The notes under the pieces: generated by a model
The model's database searches: none
The model's input: only the letters and a program-made list of their open reading frames with translations
Told to the model about the DNA's origin: nothing
Position numbers and translations under genes: made by a program
DNA from: Blastomyces gilchristii SLH14081
Lineage: Eukaryota; Ascomycota; Eurotiomycetes; Onygenales; Ajellomycetaceae
NCBI RefSeq assembly: GCF_000003855.2
Contig: NW_003101658.1
Span: forward strand, 62,001-126,000
Length of the DNA: 64,000 nucleotides
Direction: 5' to 3'
Part shown: in pieces, positions 48,598 to 59,372 of the stretch
How the letters are laid out: each line of letters starts with the position of its first letter
Numbering within the stretch: position 1 is the stretch's first letter

Positions 48598-49598
48598 TTC
48601 TTGGGGGAGTTTTTTCCTCTTTTTTCCTTCAGTGGATCGGGATTGACGGCGTGCCAGGGGGTTTTAGGTATAGAAAAGCCTATGCATGCAGATTAGGTGT
48701 ACAGTGCTCTTTGTAGAAGCTTATTGAGGTATATCTTCATGTGGAGAATTTTGTTTACCTAGCGACCAAATAAGTTACAACATACTATTTCCCTACAAAC
48801 ACACCTTCTTGAAATACCTGCGGCACTTCCTAGCCTCATGCTAATTAATATGTCAATCATTGATAGATGAATCTTCCGAATTTACACATTTACTACACTC
48901 AACTCAGATGAAAAAAATATCGACATCACGCAGTATCTAGTTGTCAAAGCAAACAACATTTTTAAAAATGATCTCAAGTATTTCGTTTGTGTATCTAGGA
49001 ATATGGCTGTGTTGATCTTTCTCTCTCCTCTTTCTCACCCCTGTATCAAATCAATTCATACACCTTATGGCTCTTCTTTCCTATAATTTTAAACCTTCAG
49101 AGAAAACAAAAAAGGAAGGAAAAGGAAATTCATGGTGAGAATGCGTAGGATAGATACATCATATACGGACACGGATCGGGAAGTATGTGTGAAAAGGGCA
49201 TAAGGAGCCAGGTCAGAAGAAAAGTAAAGTAGAACTCCACATATGACACAGACAATTGGCCTCACCTTTCACCCTTTCACATTCACCTATAGAGAATACA
49301 CACGCAGAGAGAGAAAAAGCATAGAGGCAAAAGAAAAGTGAATTGAACAAATCAAAAGTCAGGAACGACCAAACACCCATCCACCAACCAGACCAAAGCC
49401 AAAAGCCCAAGCCAAAAGCCCCCAAGTTCAAATAAAACTCAGCAAGCAACAGCAATCAGGAAGGAATAGCACGACGCCCCTGGCAGTTCAATTCCATGTA
49501 AACGCAACATGACGCAACGCAACACAACGCAACGCAACGCAACGCAACGCAACGCAACGCAACGCAACGCAAAAGGTAGCATGGGGCAAATCGGCTTT
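48598..49598. other. Tandem intergenic region between psy2 and the hydrolase
   Basis: The hydrolase promoter and psy2 3' UTR. Minus-strand frames here lack motifs. Purine-rich AAAAGCCAAAAGCCC repeats lie at about 49385-49430, and the pentanucleotide array described separately lies at the psy2 end. Confidence 0.45.
49512..49570. repeat. (AACGC)n pentanucleotide tandem repeat in the psy2 3' flank
   Basis: Nine perfect tandem copies of AACGC at 49526-49570, preceded by imperfect copies (AACAC, AACGC) from about 49512. It ends 29 bp beyond the psy2 stop codon, so a psy2 transcript would carry the complement, GCGTT repeats, in its 3' UTR. Frames across it are repeat translations, not genes. Confidence 0.9.
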
Positions 49599-51449
49599 CT
49601 ATGTGGCGCCGACACCAACGCTCCTCCTGGCTTCGCGGCCTCCGCTATCCCCACTAGCCCCACCACCACCACCACCACCACCACCGCCGCCATCATCATC
49701 ATCATCAACATCACTCGCATCGCTAGCTACAACGCCACTGCCGCCATCCGTCTTCTCAGGGGTATCTTCCTCTCCTTCAGCGATGAGTGTGGTGGACGTG
49801 GCTGCGGCGGGACTACCCACTGTCTGGCTCGTTCCAGACTCCACTCCCACTCCCACACTCGTTCCCGCACCCGCAGGCACATTCTTGCCCCCCCGCGCAG
49901 CTCCAGCCTTAAATGATGACAGGTTCAAACTAATCGAAATCTTCTTCGCACCAGTGCCACCAGGGCCCGTCCCCGTCTCATCGGCACCACTACGCTCACG
50001 TTCATCATTCTTCCCCATCCCGGAAAAACTCTTCTTCTTCCTCAACGAACCAATACCGATTCCAACGCTTCCGGATGATGAGCCGATGCTGCTCAGGCTT
50101 GAGCTACGCCGCTTCGTGCCAGAGGATAACTTGACGAGTTCGTCGTCATCGTCATCTTCTTCGCGCCGGCGTTTCTCGGTGTAGCGGTGTGCGGGGAGGC
50201 GGGGGCTGGAGGTGGTGGTGGGGTGGTCAGGAGATGATGTCGAGGCTGTTTCGGGCTGTGTTTGTGTTTGCTGTTGCGGCTGCGGTTGAGGTTGCGCTTG
50301 GTCGATGGGCATAACCACTGAGTCTGACGACTGTGGTTGTCCTTGGACATTTATATCCATGGCGTCCTCGTCATCATCATCCGGATAATCGACCAGAGGT
50401 TTGAGGACGGGTGACGCAGAACCATTAACCGCAATAGCCGTCGACGCATTCGCGTTCGCATTCGTCGCCGTCGTATCCATCTGCTGCTGCTTGTCCTGTT
50501 GGTAATCGACAATAAGTACCGATGTCCCATCACGATAACAATGCGCCTGATTGAACTTGACGCTCTTGTCACGTTCTTCCCCTTCTTGCCCCCGTTCATC
50601 ATGTTCAAATTCACGAGATGAGAAGCATACCTCATCTTCCTCGTCATCTGACGTATCGAAGTACTCCTCCTCCGCCGCATCCATTCCCCTCACTCCGTGC
50701 CACCGCTGGCCACCGTTGATGATCATTCGTGGGGTCCCCGACTCGTCCTGGCTGAACAACGTCGCGTCCGCCTCTGCCGCCGCCCCGTATCCTTGCAATT
50801 GATCGTAGCGAAATATTAGATGCTGGAACGTGTCAACATACGTGATGTTCTTGAGAATATCTCTATATTTCTCGACGACGTGGATGATTATGGTTTTGAT
50901 GTTTTCGCGCTTCACGAATTCGAAGAGATCCAGACAGGCGGAGTTCAGCAGGTTGTCGCGGGGCATGGTTTCGTAGACGATGTTTAGGATTAGTTCGAAG
51001 ATGTTGTTGTGGGTCATCTGCGCAACGTAGAAGGTATCTTGTAAACTTATCAAAGTGCGAAAGAATTTCAAAGAAGCTAATTCGGACAAACACAATGTCA
51101 GTAAGACGTTCATTGAATCCAACCTGACTCCCAGAAAGGATCTTCTCCCGACCGAGAGCGCAACAGGGTAAGGATGAAATGTATAGATAGCTTACTTAGT
51201 TTCAAATGTTTCTGCGGTACTGTCAACAATTGCGCAACCCTAGGCGTAAGTGATTCACCATGCATAAATCCTCGACACCGTAAATAATGCTGCCGAACAA
51301 AAAATGTGAGAATATCAACAAGATGCGAATATAACGAGACTTCTTGGAACGTAAGGTCATTAACTACAATCAGATGAAAGTTCCAACAGTTAGCATATAT
51401 CTCCACAATCATTGGCGTAGTATGAAAAAATATTGTTGCGCTCTCTTCA

Positions 51450-51489
<40 letters not shown>

Positions 51490-53498
51490 CTTGAAAGAAA
51501 AGAAAAGAAAAAGAAAAAGAAAAACTTACGTGATTCCCTAGACTCCAATTTCTTTAACGGCAAAAAGAGCCTTTTCGCAGATTCATCAAAATGATTCTGC
51601 ACGAAGGTGTCGGGAGCAGGGTTCTGCGCGCGCAGTTTAGTTAGGAAATCTGCGCCAGCCCTACTCAGCGGATCCTGGATAGGCACCTGTGGATCCAACA
51701 GGACTTTGATCGCATCAGCCAACTGGTTCTTAACACCCAGGTCCGTCTCAGCATGGAGCAAGTCTATGAGCGTATCCGTCAATGGCACTCTATTCTCATT
51801 GACAGCCTTCAGCATGTATCCGCGCATCATGAGCGGGTCGTGGTCTAGTAAGGCAACTAGGATGTCGATACCAGTCGTCCGCAGGGCGGGGTTTGGGTGT
51901 TTTACCGCAAATGCGATGACGGAGAAGAGACCATGGCCGATGAAGTTTGCGAGGAGGTTGGCGCGGGCGGGAGCTTGGAGATTTTTCGCAATGGCTGCAC
52001 ATTGATGGAGGAACTGCACCGCGTCTTCCTTCCGCTTGTTGTCTATGTTTTTCGGGTTGAATACGGCGAAAAGCTCGTTGAGGAAAGGGGTGTTGTTTTG
52101 GAGGTGCTGGACGATGTCGACTTGGTTGAAGAATATTAGGGAATTCAGCACGGAAAAGGTGGGATCGTCGAGGATCCGTGCGAGGACCACATCTTTTAGA
52201 TACTGTAGCCGCCAGGTGTGTCTGATTTTGCGCAGAATTAGAGGGTCCTTAATTGGGACAACTTCCTTGTATCGACTGCGATCGTTAAGGTATTGGCGAT
52301 GGTTTGCTTTGTGGGCGGGGAAATCGGGGTCATCTAGAGAGTTAGGTGGACAATGAGTCGTTGTCGTTGCGCCAAAAACATGATCAAGGTTAAGGGAATA
52401 TAATGGACAGTGACATACATTCAAGCGCACCCACTACACCACTGATAACATGATCGCTCACGACGAGCTCTATTAGGGTATTATCGTTAAGCAAGATGAT
52501 GGACTTCATAATATTACATAGTCGATGTAGATCCGGGAGGCTTTCTAGGTCCTCAGCATCGCTGACCAGCGGTAGAAGCTTGAGGAGATATTCTTCGCGG
52601 ACTAAAAATTTGGTGAGCGAAATTCGTCCAGGGCCGATGCTGGCATGTCGTATTCGTTGCTCAATTTCAGCAAGGTTTCCGAGCTCCGGCGGAGGCAGTG
52701 TTACGGGATTCGTAAAGCTAGCATCGAGAGCATCATCGGAGAGGGAATCATCTAACGGAAAAGTTAATATATTTCCTCCTCGAAGCCTAGGAGGTCGACT
52801 AGGGAATCGCGCGCGCGCGGGGCAAAGTATGCTTCAATAAACTTACCCGGGCCCGTGAAAGCTAGCATTTGCTGTTGTACATTGCTTACGAATTCCCTTT
52901 AAAAACGTAGTTACAGTTAGCAGCCGTACCAACCGATTGAATCGCGGGGAAGAGAAGGGGGGACGGATTTATGACGAACCAGATAACAGCACATCCCTCA
53001 GCTTCCTGGAAGCTCAACGCCATGTCCGTGCCACCAGGCTCAGTCCACACGATTAACGTTTCTGTCCTCAAAGAGTATCAGCGCGTGTTCCAACATGTGC
53101 GATCAAGCGTAGGAAAGCTCTGGCAGACCTTGCTGTTTCTGATATCCATCATCTCTACGAATCCTGGATTCTAGAAGCATCCGACCGGGCTCGTCCTCCG
53201 ATTCAACGTAGATTCTCGGTTCATCCTAAAACAAGCAGTGAAAGTTCATCATTAGTCAAGACAAATCTTTCGCCTGTATTCCCGCACGTAGCTCCGATGG
53301 CCGCATGGTAGTATCAACGTTTTAATGCGATGACAAACGAGAAAAGTACAGATGAGCCAGGCAGGTGGGTGAGGGGGCGCTTACATCGATGACCTGTGCA
53401 GAACACAGGCCCGTTCCTCTATCAAACCAGTCATTATCTCTCAATTCATAGACCTTGACCCGCTTTCGATCGTTTGGCGCTGGTGCCACCACTGCCAT
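49599..53498 (-). CDS. psy2: PSY2/SMEK, core regulatory subunit R3 of protein phosphatase 4 (with apparent frameshift at exon 2)
   Basis: Eight exons, in transcript order: 53498-53385, 53226-53129, 53061-52980, 52896-52847, 52751-52419, 52333-51530, 51363-51196 and 51076-49599. The product would be about 1041 residues. The N-terminal EVH1/PH-like domain opens KRVKVYELRDNDWFDRGTG and continues WTEPGGTDMALSFQEAEGC and WEFVSNVQQQM. The SMK-1/ARM-repeat body follows (FTNPVTLPPPELGNLAEI; YLKDVVLARILDD; LNDLTFQEVSLYSHLVDIL; MTHNNIFELILNIVYETM). The last ~420 residues are disordered, with acidic (DDEEDE), Lys/Ser-rich and homopolymeric Asp and Gly runs. The complex dephosphorylates DNA-damage and other signalling targets. 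Oddity: exon 1 ends in phase 0 (VID), but exon 2 after TTTTAG reads in family frame only if one base is dropped from the AAA at its start; total exon length is 1 mod 3. All other joins fit. Intron 3 uses a GTTCGT donor. Confidence 0.87.
51364..51529 (-). other. psy2 intron 6 with opposed T/C and poly-A tracts
   Basis: On the transcript strand the intron starts GTAAG, runs through a TTTTTC-type pyrimidine tract and then directly into 36 consecutive A bases (plus-strand T run 51454-51489), ending at a normal TAG acceptor at 51364-51366. The two tracts can pair as a hairpin. The A run is also a likely site of length error in assembly. Flanking exon phases are unaffected. Confidence 0.7.
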
Positions 53499-56400
53499 TA
53501 TCCGAGAGAAGAGAGGCGTCTCGTCACTCCGGCGCCAACTCTAGTCGAGCGTACCGGCGTGGTGAGAGCCGCAGCCAGGCACAAGCAATCTCGCAAATAA
53601 AATGTGAGAGTAAAACGAGAAGAGGCCAAGACCAAGGGCAGAACAAGAGCGTAAATGGAGACAAGAGAGATACACGGAAAAGCTCTCCCTCTCGGACGTT
53701 TCGCGATCTACAAAGGAACGTTAATACTAGGATGGAGCCAGCGAGGGTTACGAATGATGTGATGTGTCGTGGCGGAAAACGATGAAGCGGGTTTGGTTAG
53801 TGCGATCTAGGCACAGGGAGTGTTGTGCAGCTTTGGTGGGCGCGCCTCGGCAGGGCCAGGTATGGTTTGCGGGCTTGCGGTGTGTGGGCGCAGAGGAAAA
53901 AAATTGCTGAGAGACGCGACCGGGGTACTCTGTAGTTGAGCTGGAGTCAAGCGAACGACGGGGAAACCCAGGAAGAAGAAATGGGTGACCAGCGAGCCTA
54001 TGATGGGATGGGATCGCAAGGAGAAAGCTGAAGATGCTGGAACGCCGAAATGATGGCAGGTGGGTCGGGCCACAGAGCAGTAGTGGTCAACGGATGGTCG
54101 GTAAATCCTGATGGACGTGGGAGGAGGAGGCGGACGCGGGATGGGATGGGTGCTAGGGTTGGTTGTGGTGGAGACAGACACAGAGAAAGTCTCGGTCAAC
54201 GGCCAACGCAACAACGGGTCCGCTGGATCGAGGACAACGGTGTCAGGATAGTAGAGGATGAAGAGAGTATTGCTCAGAAGTAAAAGAATGACATGCGACG
54301 GGAGACAGACGAGAGCTGTCGGAGGAGGATGGATGTGGTGGAAGTTGTCCAGGATGCACAGCACAGTATAAGTTGCTTGTCCCAGCCTGAATTGGGAATT
54401 GGAGCCGCGTGGATGCTTTGGGTTAGGCTGGAACTGGAACCAACCAAGCCTCAAAATCTCGCAGTACATCGACAATTCTTATTAGCCACAGCAGCAGCCA
54501 GGACATGACGTACATTGACTAGGACACAGCTCATAAATAGAGCCATAAAGGATTGATGTTGCACTTATTCATTTAGCTGCTAAACAATCTATTTCCCCCG
54601 CTGTTTGTTTATCTTCGGAATGTCCATCTATGTTGTGCATTCCCCAGCTTGGGAAGGACTTGATTTGGCCGATCTCGAATATCCAATCCAACCCCACAAA
54701 TTATCCAACTCTGTCGATATATATATATAAACCCTCTGTGCTAATGGCTGTCGTTTCCCGTCCTAACAAGCTCCCTTGTCAATCAAAGTTGACTAGAAGT
54801 CGATCATTCCTCATGGCCCCGTATTCTTCGATACGGACATTAAGATGCCATGGCCCATATTAACTAACTACACAAGAAGCTACATCTGTACATGCCACAA
54901 AGATGGCCGTCTATCCTACTACCAAGGCCTATGCTTCTCAGGAACATTCTGAAGAACGCCAGCAACGTGCCGCCGCACCACTCTAGGGTGGTCATGGGGC
55001 TACATGTATATCAAGAAAAACTGTACGAGATATCGCACGCTATCTCTCTCTCTCTCTATCTGCCGTGCGACTGGCGAATTTACTAACTCAGTTCAGCTCT
55101 TCAAGCCTGAACGATTTTCTGAATGATTGGATTGACAGCCTATATCCAGGAGATTGACCGAAACCTGCTCGAGACAGCTATATAATCACCCTTACACCCG
55201 GATACCAATCCAAATCCAAGACATGTTGAAGCGAACCTTCCATACAAAATAAGGGAACATGCCACTTTCGGGACGTCCCGAGATCCCCCTGGGGGCAGAA
55301 AATCTGACTGGGCCACTTTTATTATGTTTTCTTTTGTTACTACAAAAACCTCGATCTCCTGAGTAAAGCCTCAAGCTAATCTCTAGGCGAATCTAGGTAT
55401 TTATTCTTTTTGTTCCTGACGCAAGAGGAAAAAGGCTCCCAACCGCCGTTGGAGTTGGGGGCTAACAAATAGATGTCAACCTCAAGTGACAAGACGGGGG
55501 GGAACGGGGAGCTAAAAGGATGATCGGGCGCTAGATGGTCCATATGTATAATATCATAACTTCATAAGGAGGAGGAGGAAGTGTAGAAATAATAGAGAAT
55601 TAGAAAGGGAGAAGGAGATGACAGGGCTGTGTGGAGTGCATGCATGCACACATGTATGTGTGCCTCTCCTGTCCAACTGTCAAATCATCATCACTTTTCC
55701 CCATCTTACACAACTGTATAGATATTTACAAAAAGAAGTTCATGGGTAGGGGGGTAAATGGTAGTGGAGAAGGGTTCATAGTTGAGAATATACTCTTTTT
55801 GTTAGTGAGCAAAGAAACTAAGCAAAGAAACTTTGTGATTGATTAATGATGATCAATTTAATGTTTCATTCTTTTCCTTTTAAACCTCGTCATCTTCTTT
55901 GTTACTTCTATCTGCTTTGTTGCTTGACCAGCATCTAACAAAGGAGTGTAGGTGACTTAGGGTCTGATATATTTCTTAGGAACTGCAAAAAAGAACCGCT
56001 ACGGTGGGAATTATTACCCCACTAGCACTAGCACAGTAGATAGAACCCGTTTATCCCAGCAAATTGAACATCCCCATTGTCCGGCAGTGTCAGATTCGAA
56101 AAGGACAAGGCGTTCGGAACAAGAACAGTTCGTTCGCTTGTTCCTCCCGCAGCTTAATAAAGCTTCGGCATGTTCTCTTATTTGCAGGGAGTTGACCAGG
56201 GATAGCAAGCCCGCGTGGAACGTATATGGACGAAGTTAGTCCTCTGTCAACCAACCAAGAGAGATCTTACTATCATCCAACCCAACCATCAAACTCAACA
56301 ATTTTGATCGCGCGAGGATGTCTCTTGAATCTGAAGACTTTTTTTAACTTTCGACTGAGCACCAAAAAAATCAACCAAAAGTTCTTCCCTCACCTTTTAA

Positions 56401-56727
56401 CTAACCAAAACAGGTGATAAGATCACAAAGGTCATTCCAAAGGAGGAAGTGACGAATATTTGAACGGTCTCAATACTGCATTGGGCTTGGGAGAATATTC
56501 ATGGTAGCCATATAATATAGTCTTAGATGTCTCCGAGAAATGGGAGAGCTGATTTGAGACTCCATCAGTCTCAAGACGCAAGATACAAGACTACCAGTTA
56601 TCTAAGACATAATTAACATTTTAATTTAGACAAGACCACTCTTTCAAGACTGATATAGATCTATTATACATTTCCCAGTACAACTTTCACAAGACGTTTC
56701 TAATTTGAAGGTGCTCTGGCGAGCTGC
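53499..56727. other. 3.2 kb region upstream of psy2 without supported genes
   Basis: The psy2 promoter and leader lie in about 53499-54500, a G-rich (plus strand) stretch with GGATGGGATGG-like units near 54000-54150. The frame at 53807-54475 (minus) is Pro/Ser/Thr-rich, without motif, and probably leader. From 54500 to 56700 I see AT-rich DNA with short repeats (TATATATATA at about 54719-54728, CTCTCTCTCTCT at about 55045-55058) and no gene. Confidence 0.45.
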
Positions 56728-57045
56728 ATGCCTGACTCTGATGAGAGCATGCAGCCAGCCATCTGCTCAGATTCCCACGAGGAGGTCGAGCAAACTCGGA
56801 TTGGGAACAGTAAAAGGAGGAAGGGCCATAGAGACAAGCTGTGGCGGTGGTCCCCCGAGGATGATGCACGCCTTCTAAGCATGACGGAGAACCACCGGCC
56901 CTGGCCTGAGATAGAAGGGTGTTTCCCCGAGAGGACAGAATCGGCCCTGCGCCAGCGGCAGTCGGTGCTTCGACGAACCAAGAAGCAGACGCGTTTAGCC
57001 GAACCCGCTGCCGCTGTCACATCTGCGTTAACAGCTGTGACATAA
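56728..57045 (+). CDS. Small SANT/Myb-like DNA-binding-type protein (possibly first exon of a decayed longer gene)
   Basis: A 105-codon frame from ATG 56728. After an acidic start (MPDSDESMQP) and a basic patch (SKRRKGHRDK), residues ~38-85 form a SANT/Myb-like helix-turn-helix. WRWSPEDDARLLSM carries the first conserved Trp, and ENHRPWPEIEGCF and ERTESALRQRQSVLR follow, with Trp and Arg/Gln-rich recognition helix. Such short fungal Myb-like proteins, often followed by further conserved segments, are dispersed in ascomycete genomes, and many are not transcription factors of known role. The frame ends at TAA, but the same frame stays open beyond it to a good GTAATG donor at 57222. The TAA may therefore be a late mutation in a longer gene that includes the remnants at 57046-57718. 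No paralogue is in the window. Confidence 0.55.
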   Translation: MPDSDESMQPAICSDSHEEVEQTRIGNSKRRKGHRDKLWRWSPEDDARLLSMTENHRPWPEIEGCFPERTESALRQRQSVLRRTKKQTRLAEPAAAVTSALTAVT

Positions 57046-57718
57046 TTTAAGGTATCAGATCAAGGCGATGATGACAGGATTTCGCATGAGACCCTTGGGA
57101 TAATCACCCTGGCCACATTGCTACCCTCGCCACCTGCACAGCATTCTCCTAAAGACCTGGAATCTACCCTGCGAACCAAATTCCCCCGTACACAGGCAAA
57201 GCCCTGGAGAGCCTCAAGGTAATGTCTACTCGCATATTTTGGTATCTATGATTCTAATATGCACCAGATACGCCGATTATAATTACTGGTGACAGCCTGT
57301 GCTTGGCGAAGACAAGACTACACTACTACTGGGGGCGATATGTCCCAGTCAGGTACCATCTCGATGGTGATGCAATCTCTCTCATCCGGGCGTCCAAATG
57401 CAAGCATGGGCATCTACCCCCGCTCGAGGGTGGTTCCATTGAGGTGATTGATATGACCTGCCCGACCGACGATACACGTCAAGGGGCAGCGGTCCGCTGA
57501 ATGGAAGCAGCCCGGCTGGCAATACAGAGCCCTCATCGGCTATGAGGTGAGAGATGGGAAGCCATTTGTTCGTGTTGCATGGTACTCTACCTGGGAGCCT
57601 GCAGACGAGTTCCCCCCTGGCGAGGTGGAAAGAATGAGACTCCTCCAGGAGCCCTCATCTTGTAAAAAAGTGGCGAAGAAAGTGGGGAGACCAAGGAGGG
57701 CCCGGGTAAAGAAGTAGA
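57046..57718 (+). pseudogene. Chromo-like C-terminal remnant following the SANT-like ORF
   Basis: Downstream of the SANT-like frame the same frame continues after its TAA to the likely donor at 57222 (CCTCAAG, then GTAATG). A probable acceptor CAG lies at 57267-57269. After it, pieces of plausible protein appear in different frames: ASKCKHGHLPPLEGGSIEVI (57303-57500 frame) and, near 57500-57718, the frame ending in a clear chromo-like block. That block holds YRALIGYEVRDGKPFVRV, then WYSTWEPADEFPPGEVERM and a basic end before TAG at 57716-57718. The last block and the SANT-like ORF share a frame modulo three, so one multi-exon or broken gene would explain both. I could not find a full set of splice sites that joins all pieces, so decay by indels is preferred. 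Function unknown. Confidence 0.45.
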
Positions 57719-59000
57719 TCAAATAACTAACTTTCTTTCAAGACACATCTTATATCCCTATGCCTCCAGCCCCGCAGTCATTCGCGGCTGAAGGCTGTTT
57801 AAGTCTCAACAAGCGTCTTCGTTATTCCTTTCAAAGAAATACGACTCAGTAACATATTCTCTTCAGCAGCCTATCCTTATCCCCCCATCTTTTTTTGTGT
57901 CTCAGCCTTCTTTCTCCGTCCTTTATTCTTTCATCTCTCTTTATTTCTTTCCGGCTGTCAGTTCTTTATTATCTTGCTCCCACTTCAAAACCGCCATTTA
58001 TATCCCCTCTCGAATGTCGACCTTTGACGTTTTCACCCCCTCAGCACGTTGAGGCAACTTTCTAACTGCTCTCTAATTAGCATGATCCAGCCACTGATGT
58101 TAAATATTAACAGTAGCTTTGGAGAACTTCTTCGTGTAAGAAGATGCCTTCACTAAAGCTGGAGAAGTCTGATCCGCAGTGGCCAACAGTGTTTGAACCA
58201 CCCCATGCCCAGCGTACCAATACTCTTACTTCTAAGATACTCTGCGGCTACAGCGGCAAATAGGGAGCACAGATCATGGACCTTGGTAGAAAAACTGTGC
58301 ATCCTGGCACACCCTCTCTCGCCATGGCCATGACGATGCACTGATCCTACGAGCGGACAGTACAGGTCTCAAGAACCCTGATCTGCTCTTTTAATCCGCT
58401 TCTCCGGAGCTAGCTTATGTTTAAATCGGGATTCATGTTCTTAGATAGACAAGAGATGCAATGCAAGCAAGCCATTATGAATGGCTGATAATATTCTGAT
58501 ACCGCACTCAGTTTCCTTGTGGGGACTTCTTGTTATATTAGCCTGGTTCGTATATGTACGGTTGTTCGGAATCAAACGAAGCTCCTTGTCCAAAACCTTG
58601 CCATTAGCCAGCACATCTGTACTCTCTGGCAAAGGTCTAGTCAGAATAAGACACGCTATTTCTGCAGATGGGATGAGGAACCAACCAGGCGAAGTCTGAG
58701 AAGCCATCAAGCACACCTTCATCCGTGGCCCAAGGCCCTGAGATTAGGCAACAATGCACGCCGGAATATCTATCTTGCTTCATTGGCCGATCACCACTTG
58801 GTCCTTGTTCGATGTGCTGGCATCGGAGCGTTGGAAGAAGAGGGGTAATAGTTCTCCTTTCTTAACAAAATGGTTTTGATCTCCTACTCTCATTGAATCA
58901 TTTTCTACAAGAGCTCCAAAACCGAGATTCAAAGTGATCTTAGAGAAAAGAGATTCCTGCGTAAGGATTTCGTGTCTATTCTTCTACTATACCTGGCATA
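57719..59000. other. Intergenic region without supported genes
   Basis: About 1.3 kb. Overlapping short frames at 58441-58848 on both strands look like ordinary protein in composition, in particular the minus frame 58441-58722, but have no motif, splice-supported extension or family I recognise. They may be remnants. A C/T-rich stretch lies at about 57870-58010. Confidence 0.4.
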
Positions 59001-59342
59001 ATGCTGATATGTTCCCCGTACAGAAGAGTCAACGAAATGGCCTCCCAAAATAAGTCCCTATCCGATGATATCAACGACGAACTTAAAGCAAAGCTTGAGG
59101 AGCAACAGCAGCTTCAACAAAAGGCACTTGAGCTGGAAGAGTTTATTGAATCTCTGGAAGCCCAGATCCCTGAGCTGAAGTTACTTTCCTCCAGCGCCCG
59201 AAAATCACGGGGCCTGCGTGATATCGGGGAAACTATGACTCCCGAACAGGAAATAAGAAAGTATCAGGCAGAATTGCAAGCAATCAATGAAAAGATTGTT
59301 GCATTGCAGCATGCTACCGTGTTGCTATCGCAGGGAAATTGA
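59001..59342 (+). CDS. Small coiled-coil protein of unknown function
   Basis: A 113-codon frame; translation may instead start at the second ATG (59037, MASQNKSLSDDI), giving 101 residues. That start looks better because the first 12 residues are unlike the rest. Residues ~20-65 form an acidic coiled coil with heptad Leu/Ile/Gln (ELKAKLEEQQQLQQKALELE; FIESLEAQIPELKLL). A Ser/Arg-rich loop follows, then a second helix (EQEIRKYQAELQAINEKIVA). No signal peptide, membrane segment or named domain. It ends 31 bp before the 3' end of the convergent kinase-like gene. Composition and helix pattern argue for a real gene; partner and role are unknown. Confidence 0.6.
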   Translation: MLICSPYRRVNEMASQNKSLSDDINDELKAKLEEQQQLQQKALELEEFIESLEAQIPELKLLSSSARKSRGLRDIGETMTPEQEIRKYQAELQAINEKIVALQHATVLLSQGN

Positions 59343-59372
59343 AGAAAATCAGCAACAGGTAATCTTTCCCCT

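Noticed and set aside
49509..49916. Thr/Gln/Asn/Ala repeat frame on the plus strand
   Set aside because: Translation of the AACGC array followed by antisense of psy2 low-complexity codons.
53807..54475. 222-codon minus frame upstream of psy2
   Set aside because: Pro/Ser/Thr-rich, no motif, and lies where the psy2 leader is expected.
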